Assembly: GCF_040183065.1 (NCBI RefSeq)
Contig: NC_091118.1
Span: forward strand, 204,573,686-204,637,685
DNA length: 64,000 nucleotides
From: Periplaneta americana
Lineage: Eukaryota; Arthropoda; Insecta; Blattodea; Blattidae
Direction of reading: 5' to 3'
How positions within the stretch are numbered: position 1 is the stretch's first letter; each line of letters begins with the position of its first letter. The translations under genes were made by a program, and so were the position numbers. Below are positions 55,380-64,000 of the stretch, in pieces. The notes beneath the pieces were generated by a model. That model saw only the letters and a program-made list of their open reading frames with translations. It ran no database searches and was not told the origin of the DNA.

Positions 55380-55660
55380 AAACCACTCCAGTCGATGCAC
55401 AGCAGTTTCAAATATGACTCGCATTGGCATTCAAGAACAAGAATTAATAAAAATCACTGATCATACCTATGCATCTTCTGAAATCCGATTTACAAATAAA
55501 TGAAGAGCACCATTCGGAAATCCTGAATAAGTTGAATACACCATGTAGGCCTAAATCAACGAGTTCCACTTCTATTACGCACACGTCCAATATAACATCA
55601 ATTGAACCACCAACCACATTCAAATTTGAAAATTGTACATTCAATAATTATTCATTTTAA
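55380..55660 (+). pseudogene. Possible Crypton-type tyrosine recombinase C-terminus
   Basis: Forward sequence near 55390-55490 reads AVSNMTRIGIQEQELIKITD then HTYASSEIRFTNK, which loosely fits the C-terminal 'G.....i...tGH.s..s...Y' box of tyrosine recombinases. Frame 55469-55660 ends PPTTFKFENCTFNNYSF, like the 'F.nC.v.f' close of Crypton/KCTD1-like proteins. The Arg, His and Tyr catalytic residues cannot be placed with certainty. A weak call by pattern. Confidence 0.25.
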
Positions 55661-56245
55661 AATTATTCATGTTTACTTTTTATGTCATCGTCGTTAATTA
55701 GAACTTTCTAACACTTGTGTATATTAGTTAGGTTATGTTATAGCTTCTGCTCTGAGAGGATAAAAAGAACTTCTGCTATATGATATTATGGATAGCCACG
55801 TATCAGAGATTGTTTAATATTAAGATTTATTGAATAGTAACATTACAGTGTCTGTATAAAGACACTACTGCCATCTAGCATGCATCTAGCGTAATATTTG
55901 TAATGTTGAGGTGGTACAATAATACATTTGAAGACAGTTGTATTTTCGTAAGTCAATTAATATTTTATTGTATTGGAGTACTTCGTTACTTCTAATCTTT
56001 ATATACTTTCTTCTAATCGTGTAATAGTCAATTTAATCCCACTCGAGGTTTGATTTTCTCTAGATAAATCTGCTCGTGTTCCACTCGCAGATTTATCGAT
56101 AAAATCAAAACGTCTAGTGAGTTTACTGTTGATAATACAAGTCATACACGTATTTGATTAACAGTTGTTTAATTTAAATTTCAAAATTTTAATCTAGACA
56201 TTTATAAACAGGTATGATATCTTCATTTTATGGAAATTCCATGAA

Positions 56246-56246
<1 letters not shown>
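55661..56246. other. Unassigned stretch containing a palindrome
   Basis: Apart from the hairpin at 56049-56109, nothing is recognised. Confidence 0.3.
56049..56109. repeat. Inverted repeat (hairpin) with CTCG loop
   Basis: TTTGATTTT and GATAAATCTG (56049-56057, 56063-56072) pair with CAGATTTATC and AAAATCAAA (56088-56097, 56101-56109). The loop is CTCGTGTTCCACTCG. Confidence 0.8.
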
Positions 56247-56306
<60 letters not shown>

Positions 56307-56315
56307 TATTATCAT

Positions 56316-56368
<53 letters not shown>
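56247..56368 (+). repeat. (ATT)n then (CTA)n microsatellites
   Basis: ATT units to about 56310, then about 16 ACT units to 56367. Confidence 0.95.
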
Positions 56369-56625
56369 TTAGTGGCTTATTTTACGACGTTTTATCAACT
56401 TCTCTGTTATTTAGTGTCTGATTGACATGAAAGTGAAGTCAGCGAAATGAGTCTAGGGTCCACCGCCAAAAGTTACCCAGCATTTGCTTTTTATGGGCCG
56501 AGGCAAAATCCCGGAGAAAACCTCAACCAGGTTGACTTTCCCCGACCAGGATATGAATCCGGGGCCGCTGGTTTCACGGTCAGGCATGCTAACCATTACT
56601 CCACACCGGTGGACACATTTTGTTA
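56369..56625 (-). mobile_element. tRNA-derived SINE, family S1
   Basis: Minus strand: GGTGTGGAGTAATGGTTAGC (box A), CGGATTCATATCCTGG (diverged box B), then the S1 body through TGGTTGAGGTTTTCTCCGGG and the end GTCGTAAAATAAGCCACTAA. It aligns with the copy at 16789-17047 over its whole length. Confidence 0.88.
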
Positions 56626-56648
56626 TAATAATAATAATAATAATAATA

Positions 56649-56698
<50 letters not shown>

Positions 56699-56699
56699 G
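56625..56699 (+). repeat. (AAT)n(ATT)n self-complementary microsatellite
   Basis: ATA units change to ATT units at about 56650, so the two halves can pair with each other. Confidence 0.95.
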
Positions 56700-56700
56700 A

Positions 56701-56936
56701 CGCTGTATCAACTACTGGGTTATTTAGCGTCGATGAAATTGGTGATAATGAGATGTTATTTAGCAAGATGAGGCCGATGGTTGACCATAGATCACCTGAC
56801 ATTCGCTTTACGGTTAGAAAAAGCCTCGGGAAAACCAAACCAGTTAACCCGCCAAAATGGAAATCGAATCCACGCCCGAGTGCATCTCCGGATCAGCAGG
56901 CAAATGCGCTACCACCTGAGCTATACTGGTGTCGTT
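56701..56936 (-). mobile_element. tRNA-derived SINE, family S2
   Basis: Minus-strand head: CAGTATAGCTCAGGTGGTAG (box A) and GTGGATTCGATTTCC (box B), with the GCTGATCCGGAG signature of the family between. The body has GGTTTTCCCGAGGCTTTTTC and the end has CGACGCTAAATAACCCAGTA. The head resembles that at 42601-42678; the body differs from it, so the tails may be of different origin. Confidence 0.8.
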
Positions 56937-57012
56937 TTATTATTATTATTATTTTTTATTTTTTTTATTTTTTACAATTATTATTTTTTTATTTATTATT
57001 ATTGCTTTCTTG

Positions 57013-57066
<54 letters not shown>

Positions 57067-57212
57067 TTTGTTATTTATTATTATTATAATATTCATTTTT
57101 ATAGTAATAATAATAATAATTATTATTATTATTTATAATTATTACATTTGTTATTTTTATAAATATTATTTATAATTATTATTTTTGTTATTTCTCATAA
57201 TTATTATTTTTG

Positions 57213-57250
<38 letters not shown>
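56937..57250 (+). repeat. (ATT)n-rich low-complexity tract
   Basis: Repeated blocks of ATT with AATAATT reversals around 57105-57135. The I/Y/N runs in open frames are artefacts. Confidence 0.93.
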
Positions 57251-57254
<4 letters not shown>

Positions 57255-57255
57255 A

Positions 57256-57680
57256 TCATCATTGGAACAGAGATTAAGGGTGTTTGAGAATAAGGTTATT
57301 AGGAAAATATTTGGGGCTAAGAGGGATGAAGTTACAGGAGAATGGAGAAAGTTACACAACGCAGAGCTGCACGCATTATATTCTTCACCTGACATAATTA
57401 GGAACATAAAATCCAGTCGTTTGAGATGGGCAGGACATGTAGCACGTATGAGCAAATCCAGAAATGCATATAGAGTGTTAATTGGGAGGCCAGAGGAAAA
57501 AAGACCTTTAGGGAGGCCGAGACGTAGATGGGAAGATAATATTGAAATGTATTTGAGGAAGGTGGTATATGATGATAGAGACTGGATTAATCTTGCTCAG
57601 GATAGGGATCAATGGCGGGCTTATGTGAGGGCAGCAATGAACCTCCGGGTTCGTTAAAAGCCAGTAAGTAAGTAAGTATT
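57256..57680 (+). pseudogene. RTE-like LINE 3' end (copy G)
   Basis: Forward frame 57262-57657 (131 codons) has [66 protein letters not shown] and ends AAMNLRVR before a stop and GCCAGTAAGTAAGTAAGTA. The frame is unbroken, one of the least decayed ends in the window, but it is strongly 5'-truncated and starts directly out of the (ATT)/(CAT) tract. Confidence 0.92.
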
Positions 57681-57725
57681 ATTATCATTATTATTTATTA
57701 TTATTAGGCCTAATATTATTACTAT

Positions 57726-57850
57726 TAAATACGAGAAAAATTCGTACCGGCACCGGGAATCGAACCCAGGACCTCTCAGCTCTGCGCGCTGAGCGCTCTT
57801 ACCAACTGAGCTATGCCGGGACACGATCAATGGCGCCGGCCGAACCCCTC
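57726..57850 (-). mobile_element. tRNA-derived SINE head, family S3
   Basis: Minus strand folds as a tRNA-like cloverleaf at about 57746-57821: acceptor CCGGCA/TGCCGG, D-arm GCTC...GAGC, anticodon stem TCAGC/GCTGA with loop GCGCAGA, T-arm CTGGGTTCGATTCCCGG. The base before the presumed anticodon GCA is C, whereas tRNAs have U33. With ACGAATTTTTCTCGTATTT following, I read it as a SINE head and not a tRNA gene. Confidence 0.7.
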
Positions 57851-58815
57851 TCGTAATGTTATTTTACGGCCTTACTACCTGCACTTGAGACGATACACAT
57901 CATATATGCAGGGGCGCATATTTAAATGACTTTATGGCCATATTTTTGTTATTTATTATTATTTTATTATTATTATAATTATTTTTATTATTATTATTAT
58001 TAATATTGTTATTAAACATTATTTTTATTACTTCCTATATTCTCAAGCACGCTATGAGGTATAATGAACATCATGCGGTCTTTGACTGCAGGGGTCTTTG
58101 AGGGCTGTCCTTCCTTAAGGAGATTCAAGAATAATTTAAAAAGTTGTGTATAAAGTGCAAATTAAAATTAAGGTGACATTTAACATTTAATTTTTAAGGT
58201 GACATGTATTTATTTAGCCTGACGAGTTACTTCCTTGGTTTGAATTGTAAATTATTTAAAAATAGCGTGTAAGAGGATCTTAGACTACAAATGTTTAGTT
58301 TAAATGTAGTTCTGTTTATAAGTACAGTATGCATAAGGGTGTAATTATTTGACTTATTTGAACTGTTGTATCAGTGAAGCGAGGTGAGTCAGTGAAGTTA
58401 TGGTTTTACAGTGCAGTGAATAGTTCCGATCAGTGATAATTTATAGCGTCGATGAAATGTGTTCTATAGTGTCAGTGAAATGTGTTATAGAGTGTCAGTG
58501 AAATGTGTGCTAAAGTGTCAGTGAAATACGTCATAGTGCCACTACAGTGAGTGAGATGAGAGTAAAGTGAAAGACTATTGAAACTTATGTAGGGCCTATA
58601 CATAATAATGTAGGTTGAAATGTTTTTATTATTATTGTGTTAAATTATATTGTGTATTCTTATTGCATTGTGTATAAAATTGTAGGCCTATTGTGTATTG
58701 TATAATTGTATTGTGTATTGTAAATTTATTGTGTATTGCTTATCATTTCTTTATTGTGTATTGTTTATATTGTATATACCACTGCCACTTGCAGTGTAAA
58801 TAAATACATACATAC
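57851..58815 (+). mobile_element. LINE-like 3' region with CAGTGAA phrases and (CATA)n end, probable
   Basis: 58370-58600 repeats GTCAGTGAAATGTGTTATAG-type phrases, and the segment ends ACCACTGCCACTTGCAGTG, TAAATAAATACATACATAC at about 58815. The CR1/L2-like element at 39.46-40.23 kb has the same phrases and tail in the opposite orientation. I could not find coding sequence in this copy. Confidence 0.5.
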
Positions 58816-59340
58816 AATATTAGAGATCACAGCTGTATACCAAAACAAAACACTGTTACCTACTCCAGAGACCATTTCGGGATAATCTGAATGGTCCAGG
58901 CGTACTGACACACGAGATCCCTTCAGTCGTGCGTTGTGTATAGATAGGAGCCCAAACCGTGGTTTATGAATGCACATTGTCTGCCATATTTATTGTACAA
59001 ATATGCGGTTTATGCGCGTTGCGACCTTTTATGTGGGGCAGGCTTTACACAGATGCGAGCTGCAGAAGCCCATAAATATGCGGGATTTATCATACTATCT
59101 CTTTGTGCACAGAAGCGTTGCCGAGAGAGCAAGGCGTGTGTGTGAGAGAAATAAAGATTTGGAATCCTATAAAACCTGCTGGCGGCCCTAACCCTTCAGC
59201 GTACACCACTTGAGGATAGACTAAACGCTGCAAGGCTTATCTCTTGGAGCTTGCTTTCTAAATGAAAACAAGGTTAGCGAAATGTCCAAATCCGCTGTTA
59301 TTAGTTCCGTTGTATCTTAGAATTTTCATTAGTCCGAACT
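58816..59340. other. Unassigned stretch
   Basis: A 73-codon frame (58970-59191) ends in a GC-richer part (TGCTGGCGGCCC). No motif was recognised. Confidence 0.3.
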
Positions 59341-59623
59341 AACGGCGTTATTAAAACACGAAGTCTCTTCTCATGTGATTTTTGTTGTCGAAGAAGTGAG
59401 AAGAGTTTAAAATGATGTTCCCTAATAGCGATTTATCCACTTTGATTATGTAATGTGGAGTTTACATCACTAATAAAAATGTTGTAAACACATTCATTAC
59501 GCAACTAGTTAGGTAATGATTTTATTACGCAACTAGTTAGGTAATGATACTGTTATTACCTAACTGGTTTCATAATGTGAATCACACACTAAATTAAATG
59601 TAATAGTTTTTATTTATTATAAA
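59341..59623 (+). repeat. Flanking repeat unit, first copy
   Basis: From GGCGTTATTAAAACACGAAG to TTTTTATTTATTATAAAAAT. It recurs at 60197-60470 and, in part, at 61851-62015. Inside, CGCAACTAGTTAGGTAATGA occurs twice in tandem and is followed by its inverted form TTATTACCTAACTGG. Confidence 0.85.
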
Positions 59624-60118
59624 AATAATAACAGTATGTCGACCTTCTTCAAAATGGAAGGAGTCCATATAAAAATAATAACAATATGTCGACCTTCTTC
59701 AAAATGGAAGAAGTCCATATAAAAATAATAACAATATGTCGACCTTCTTCAAAATGGAAGGAGTCCATATAAAAATATTAACAATATGTCGACCTTCTTC
59801 GAAATGGAAGGAGTCCATATAAAAATAATAACAATATGTCGACCTTCTTCAAAATGGAAGGAGTCCATATATAAATAATAACAATATGTCGAATTTCTTC
59901 AAAATGGAAGGAGTCCATATAAAAATAATAACAATATGTCGACCTTCTTCAAAATGGAAGGAGTCCATATAAAAATAATAACAATATGTCGAACTTCTTC
60001 AAAATGAAAGGAGTCCATATAAAAATAATAACAATATGTCCACCTTCTTCAAAATGGAAGGAGTCCATATAAAAATAATAACAATATGTCGACCTCCTTC
60101 AAAATGGAAGGAGTCCAT
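59624..60118 (+). repeat. 50-bp minisatellite made of a LINE 5' junction
   Basis: Ten units of exactly 50 bp, with the GACCTTCTTC landmark at 59641, 59691, 59741 and so on to 60091. Each unit joins AAAATGGAAGGAGTCCAT, which is LINE coding sequence (KWKES-), to ATAAAAATAATAACAATATG, TCGACCTTCTTC of flanking DNA. The last unit runs on into LINE sequence (TCCATAATCGTACTTATC). Confidence 0.95.
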
Positions 60119-60496
60119 AATCGTACTTATCTTTAAGAAGGGGGACAAGACTAACTGTAGTAACTCTCGAGGACTAACTGTACTAACTGTAGTAACTCTT
60201 AAAACACGAAGTCTCTTCAGATGTGATTTTTGTTGTCGAAGAAGTGAGAAGAGTTTCAAATGATGTTATATAATAGCGATTTATCCACTTTATGTAATGT
60301 GGACTTTACATCACTAATAAAAATGTTGTAAATAAATTCATTAAGCAACTACTTAGGTAAGGATTTTATTACGCAACTAGTTAGGTAATAACACTGTTAT
60401 TACCTAACTGGTTTCATAAAGTGAATCACGCACTAAATTAAATGTAATAGTTTTTATTTATTATAAAAATAATAACAATATGTCGACCTTCTTCAA
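60119..60496 (+). repeat. Short LINE piece and second copy of the flanking repeat
   Basis: 60099-60168 reads KESIIVLIFKKGDKTNCSNS, the start of the LINE's polymerase domain. It then breaks into short CTAACTGTA repeats and the flanking repeat (60197-60496), which again ends at the 50-bp junction and leads into the long LINE copy. Confidence 0.8.
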
Positions 60497-61850
60497 AATG
60501 GAAGGAGTCCATAATCGTACTTATCTTTAAGAAGGGGGACAAGACTAACTGTAGTAACTTTTGAGGAATATCACTTTTGTTGACGTCGTACAAAATTTTG
60601 TCCAATATTCTTTTGAGAAGATTAACTCCATATGTAGATGAAATTATTGGGGATCATCAGTGTGGTTTTAGGCGTAATACATCAACTATTGACCAGATAT
60701 TTTCTATTCGACAGATAATGGAGAAAAAACGGGAGTATAAGGGTACAGGAAAGGCATATGACTCGGTTAAGGGAAAAGTTTTATATGATATTCTTATTGA
60801 ATTTGGTATTCCCAAGAAACTAGTTCGATTAATTAAAATGTGTCTCAGTGAAACCTATAGCAGAGTTCGTGTAGGTTAGTTTCTGTCAAATGCGTTTCCA
60901 ATTCACTGTGGGCTAAAGCAAGGAGATGCACTATCACCTTTATTTTTTAACTTTGCTCTAGAGTATGCCATTAGGAAAGTTCAGGATAACAGAGAGGGTT
61001 TGGAATTGAACGGGTTACATCAGCTGCTTGTCTATGCGGATGACGTGAATATATTAGGAGAAAATCCACAAACGATTAGGGAAAACACGGGAATTTTATT
61101 GGAAGCAAGTAAAGAGATAGGTTTGGAAGTAAATCCCGAAAGACAAAGTTACGATTATGTCTCGTGACCAGAATATTGTATGAAATGGAAATATAAAAAT
61201 TGGAGATTTATCTTTTCAAAAGGTGGAGAAGTTCAAATATCTGGGAGCAACAGTAACAAATATAAATGATACTCGGGAGGAAATTAAACAAAGAATAAAT
61301 ATGGGAAATGCCTGTTATTATTCGGTTGAGAAGCTTTTATCATCCAGTCTGCTGTCGAAAAATCTGAAAGTTAGAATTTATAAAACAGTTATATTACCGT
61401 TTGTTCTATATGGTTGTGAAACTTGGACTCTCACTTTGAGAGAGGAGCAGAGATTAAGGATGTTTGAGAATAAGGTGTTTGGAAAATATTTGGGGCTAAG
61501 AGGGATGAAGTTACAGGAGAATGGAGAAAGTTACACAACACAGAACTGTGCACGCATTGTATTCTTCACTTGACATAATTAGGAACATTAAATCGAGACA
61601 TTTGAGATGGGCAGGGCATGTAGCACGTATGAGCGAATCCAGAAAACCATATAGAGTGTTAGTTGGGAGACCGGAGGGAAAAAGACCTTTAGGGAGACCG
61701 AGACGTAAATGGGAAGATAATATTAAAATGGATTTGAGGGAGGTGGGATATGATGGTAGAGACTGGATTAATCTTGCTCAGGATAGGGACAAATGGCGGG
61801 CTTATGTGAGGGCGGCAGTGAACCTCCGGGTTCCTTAAAAGCCAGTAAGT
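60497..61850 (+). pseudogene. RTE-like LINE reverse transcriptase, longest copy (copy H)
   Basis: In order: KESIIVLIFKKGDKTNCSN and a TGA; frame 60577-60879 with YKILSNILLRRLTPYVDEII, GDHQCGFRRNTSTIDQIF, a gap where motif A (FIDFKKAYDS in relatives) is reduced to GKAYDSV, and IEFGIPKKLVRLIKM, ending at a TAG; then [20 protein letters not shown] and YADDVN (61033-61044, catalytic Asp pair). After a frameshift near 61142, frames 61223-61573 and 61521-61838 carry KFKYLGATVTN, YGCETWTLTLR, HVARM and PRRKWEDN to AAVNLRVP. It has at least five disabling lesions, including loss of the motif A Asp. The tail is GCCAGTAAGTAA. Confidence 0.93.
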
Positions 61851-62030
61851 AATAAAAATGTTGTAAATACATTCATTACGCAACTAGTTAGGTAATGATG
61901 ATTTTATTACACAACTAGTTAGGTAATGATACAGTTATTACCTAACTGGTTTCATAATGTGTACCACACACTAAATTAACTGTAATAAATTTGATTTATT
62001 ATAAACAATAATAAAAATATGTCGATCTTC
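61851..62030 (+). repeat. Third partial copy of the flanking repeat
   Basis: AATAAAAATGTTGTAAATAC through TTAGGTAATGATACAGTTAT and on to AATATGTCGATCTTCAAAA. It corresponds to 60316-60496 on the 5' side of the LINE, so about 180 bp flank both ends of copy H. Confidence 0.85.
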
Positions 62031-62168
62031 AAAAATGATCGCTAATATAATTTCGCGGGATATCAGCCGAGTTAAGATTTTGGAATGCTCCAAGCTTTCG
62101 ACTGCTATCTCTGCAGCCATCTTCAGGGAAGTGATGTCCGAACAGAAAGTCGAAAGGTAATACAGATG

Positions 62169-62849
62169 TTAGGCTGTCTCAGGTGAAACGGGATTGGTTG
62201 GCGGATCGGCCAATCCGGGGCCGGGAATTGTCATCGCTCGTAAGCTCCGCCCCTCCCGTGATTCCTGCGTGAAGTTTGGCGGGCGGCGAGCCCTGTTCCG
62301 CCGGTTGGAATCGGTTGCCGTCCTCGGTCCGTGATCTTCATGGCCTTGATTGTAAGAGGGCCTGAGTTGGTCTAAGGCCGGTGTCCATGCCTGACTGAGC
62401 TGGAGTCCACTGTCTCTGTTAAAGTTGTTTTTCTCCAGCTTGATCTCTATGGCCTCCTTGATTGTACGATCCCAGTAGTGGCTTGATTTGTTAATGACCT
62501 TGGTGTGGTCAAACAGTATTTTATGCTCCTTTTCTATGCTGTGTTGCGCCACTGCAGATTTTTCCGGGCAATACAGCCTCAGGTTCCTCTTATGTTCTTT
62601 AATTCTGTCTTCTATTGTGCGGCCAGTCTGCCCTATGTATACTTCGCCACACTCGCATGGAATCTTGTAAATCACTGGAGTCCTTAAGCCCTGACTGTCT
62701 TTAACCTGACGTAGATGACTCCGGATTTTGCTCTGTGGTTTATGGATGGTTTTGATATTAACCTTCTGGAGGATTCTGCTTATTTTGTGTGACACGCTCC
62801 CGCAGAATGGAATGAAAGCTTTCTTTGTCGGTTCTTGCTTGCTGTCCAA
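62169..62849 (-). pseudogene. Penelope-like GIY-YIG endonuclease domain
   Basis: The 226-codon frame has KAFIPFCGSVSHKISRILQ, the linker KIRSHLRQVKDSQGLRTPVI, then YKIPCECGEVYIGQTGRT and DRIKEHKRNLRL (Cys pair, Y-I-G-Q-T-G-R, catalytic Arg), SAVAQHSIEKEHKILFDHT, SSHYWDRTIKEAIEIKL (conserved Glu) and N..N...L. This is a full GIY-YIG domain with the usual C-terminal Pro-rich tail. It is one frame off the reverse transcriptase, so a single frameshift near 62850 separates them. It may be among the best-preserved domains here. Confidence 0.9.
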
Positions 62850-62851
62850 GT

Positions 62852-63303
62852 CTATTGTGTTACTTCTCGTGGTGACTGTTTGAGAGCTTTGTTGATGTCT
62901 CTCCGGCTGTAGTTGTTTTGTTGTAGTGTTCTACGAAGATGGTCCATTTCTGCAGGCAAGTTGTTGATATCGGATATGACTATGGCGCGATGTAGTAGAC
63001 TAGTCAGGACGGACTTCTTCTGCGAAGGGTGGTGGAGGCTGAGTGCATTCAGGTACAGATCTGTGTGCGTCGGCTTTCTATACACGCCATGTCCGAGAGT
63101 ACCATCTGCTTTCCTGTGTATGTGGATATCCAGGAACGGCAGTGAGCCCTCTGACTCCACCTCCATGGTGAACTGGATATTCGCGTGGATGCTGTTGAGA
63201 TGTTGTAGGAACTCTTGTAGCTTGTGTTGTCCGTGCGGCCAGACCACGAAGGTGTCGTCTACGTAGCGGAAGAATTGGCTCGGCTTGTGTGTGGCTGAGT
63301 CTA
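62852..63303 (-). pseudogene. Penelope-like reverse transcriptase, C-terminal part
   Basis: From 63300: SATHKPSQFFRYVDDTFVVW with the catalytic YVDD at about 63262-63273, then HGQHKLQEFLQHLNSIHANI, FTMEVESEGSLPFLDIHIHR, VYRKPTHTDLYLNALSLHHP and RRDINKALKQSPREVTQ to a TAG. Relatives of telomerase and Penelope polymerases share FLDI.i.R......YRKpT.Td.Yl.a.S.Hp. The fingers and most of the palm are missing. The endonuclease follows in another frame at 62849. Confidence 0.88.
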
Positions 63304-63475
63304 TTCTGTTTGCAAATCACGTAAGCATAAGCATGAAAGTTTGGAGTTTGCAAACGTCTTACGGTAATGTTTATGTCAATGCTTATGTGAATCAATGTGA
63401 ATGATCCCATTTGGTAGCCTGGGCGCAAACTTCTGTGTTTATGATGAAAGAGTGATGGAACGGAGAAAAATTCTC
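63304..63475. other. Short unassigned spacer
   Basis: It contains GCAAATCACGTAAGCATAAG and partly inverted phrases (AATGCTTATGTGAATC). Element not identified. Confidence 0.3.
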
Positions 63476-63546
63476 TCCGGCGCCGGGATTTGAACCCGGG
63501 TTTTCAGCTCTACGTGCTGATGCTTTATCCACTAAGCCACGCCGGA
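63476..63546 (-). mobile_element. tRNA-like SINE head, family S3
   Basis: Minus strand forms a full cloverleaf of 71 nt: acceptor TCCGGCG/CGCCGGA (7 bp, perfect), D-arm GCTTAGTGGATAAAGC, anticodon stem TCAGC/GCTGA with loop ACGTAGA, T-arm CGGGTTCAAATCCCGG. Position 33 is C in place of U, and GAGAGAATTTTTCTCCG follows as in the S3 copy at 57.7 kb. So I prefer a SINE head to a tRNA-Tyr(GTA) gene. A scanning program might still report it as a tRNA. Confidence 0.7.
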
Positions 63547-64000
63547 TACAACCCCGACGCCGGTTAGAATCGTCTCAGATTAAGCTCCATCTCTTGGGTT
63601 CCCTCTAGTGGCCGCCCTCTGCACTACGTCATAGGTGTCTATGAACGCAGGACCGAAGTCCATACATGTGTTGAGGTGCACTCGAATGAGTGACTGGTTG
63701 GCCGGGATCCGACGGTATAGGCGCCGTTTTAAATCACAAAGTGATTTATTACGCATATCATATATATTTTGATGTACCGAAGTACAGAAGTACAGAATAT
63801 CTGCATGGAAATATCATATGTACTTCGGTATATCAAAATATATACAAAATATATTCGGTTATGTTTAATTTTCATTGTGAACAGCTCTTAGTACACAGCT
63901 TAGTTGTGTTTACGTCGCTCTAAAGATATGTATAGGTGTCGCAAGTACGGATTACCGACGGAAGGAATGCGAATCAAACACTGCGATAAGGAAGAGTGGG
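63547..64000. other. Unassigned end of window
   Basis: GC-rich to 63720, then AT-rich. It contains the hairpin listed at 63761-63844. The 77-codon frame (63690-63923) crosses this hairpin and is not called. Confidence 0.3.
63761..63844. repeat. Inverted repeat with 25-bp arms
   Basis: TATATATTTTGATGTACCGA, AGTAC (63761-63785) is complementary to 63820-63844 with one mismatch; the loop is 34 bp and itself holds AGAAGTACAGAA. Confidence 0.85.

Larger units (their letters stand above)
62031..63303 (-). mobile_element. Penelope-like element, 5'-truncated
   Basis: The coding strand is minus. The 5' truncation is near 63303, just upstream of the YVDD motif; the 3' terminal segment runs to about 62035 (AAATCTTAACTCGGCTGATA, TCCCGCGAAATTATATTAGC). 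Near 62090-62130 the minus strand has CTGAAGA, stem GCTGC/GCAGT, CGAAA, an arrangement like the hammerhead-type motif of the fold-back at 33-34 kb. It is a different family from that fold-back. Unusually GC-rich for this window. Confidence 0.85.

Noticed and set aside
57746-57821. tRNA-Cys (GCA) gene on the minus strand
   Set aside because: C33, an acceptor stem with only 6 bp, and SINE-type flanks.
59624-60118. CRISPR-like array
   Set aside because: The 50-bp units are contiguous and identical throughout. There are no unique spacers, and the source is an insect-like genome.
63476-63546. tRNA-Tyr (GTA) gene on the minus strand
   Set aside because: The cloverleaf is complete, but C33 and the SINE-type downstream sequence shared with 57.7 kb indicate a SINE head.

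Overview
This window looks like repeat-saturated, AT-rich intergenic DNA from a large insect genome. The reverse-transcriptase fragments and tRNA-derived SINEs resemble ones I associate with cockroaches (Blattodea, e.g. Periplaneta). That species guess is from memory, not from a search. I found no convincing host protein-coding gene and no functional RNA gene. Nearly everything I can name is a transposable-element relic, a SINE or a tandem repeat.

Layout. 0-10 kb: an RTE-like LINE fragment, a truncated TA-flanked mariner-like element, two copies of an unclassified repeat (X), a Helitron, a 985-bp mariner-like element with inverted repeats, a Jockey/CR1-like LINE relic and a second RTE-like LINE. 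11.5-14 kb: a 2.5-kb array of tetranucleotide blocks that stays open in all forward frames. 15-21.5 kb: LINE, SINE, transposase and Helitron relics. 22.5-25 kb: a 2.4-kb polypyrimidine minisatellite. 25.9-28.4 kb: two hAT elements with perfect 8-bp target duplications. 28.8-34.2 kb: an internally deleted LINE, a Helitron, a LINE tail that may encode a restriction-like endonuclease, and a Penelope-like fold-back element. 35.5-38.5 kb: a (GATA)/(GGAT) block and two Helitrons joined tail to head. 39-44 kb: a CR1/L2-like LINE end, a pogo/Tigger relic and a mariner containing a retroelement that itself contains a SINE. 44.6-48.7 kb: a second copy of the 1.17-kb hAT and two complete mariner-like elements. 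49.7-54.5 kb: back-to-back LINE ends, a ~240-bp tandem array and a Helitron broken by a hAT with a perfect target duplication. 54.6-64 kb: another deleted LINE, SINEs among (ATT)n tracts, the longest RTE-like LINE copy with a 50-bp minisatellite grown across its 5' junction, and a Penelope-like element.

The genes do not form a pathway; the window is a record of nested insertions. Order can be read at several places: hAT into Helitron (52 kb), retroelement into mariner with a SINE inside the retroelement (42 kb), and Helitron against Helitron (37 kb). Four RTE-like fragments keep a (TAAG)n 3' tail on the + strand and three on the - strand, and two of the copies are 5'-end/3'-end fusions. Every transposase or polymerase relic carries stops, frameshifts or deletions, so nothing here appears able to move by itself. 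Coordinates of element ends are exact where terminal repeats and target duplications are visible, and approximate elsewhere.
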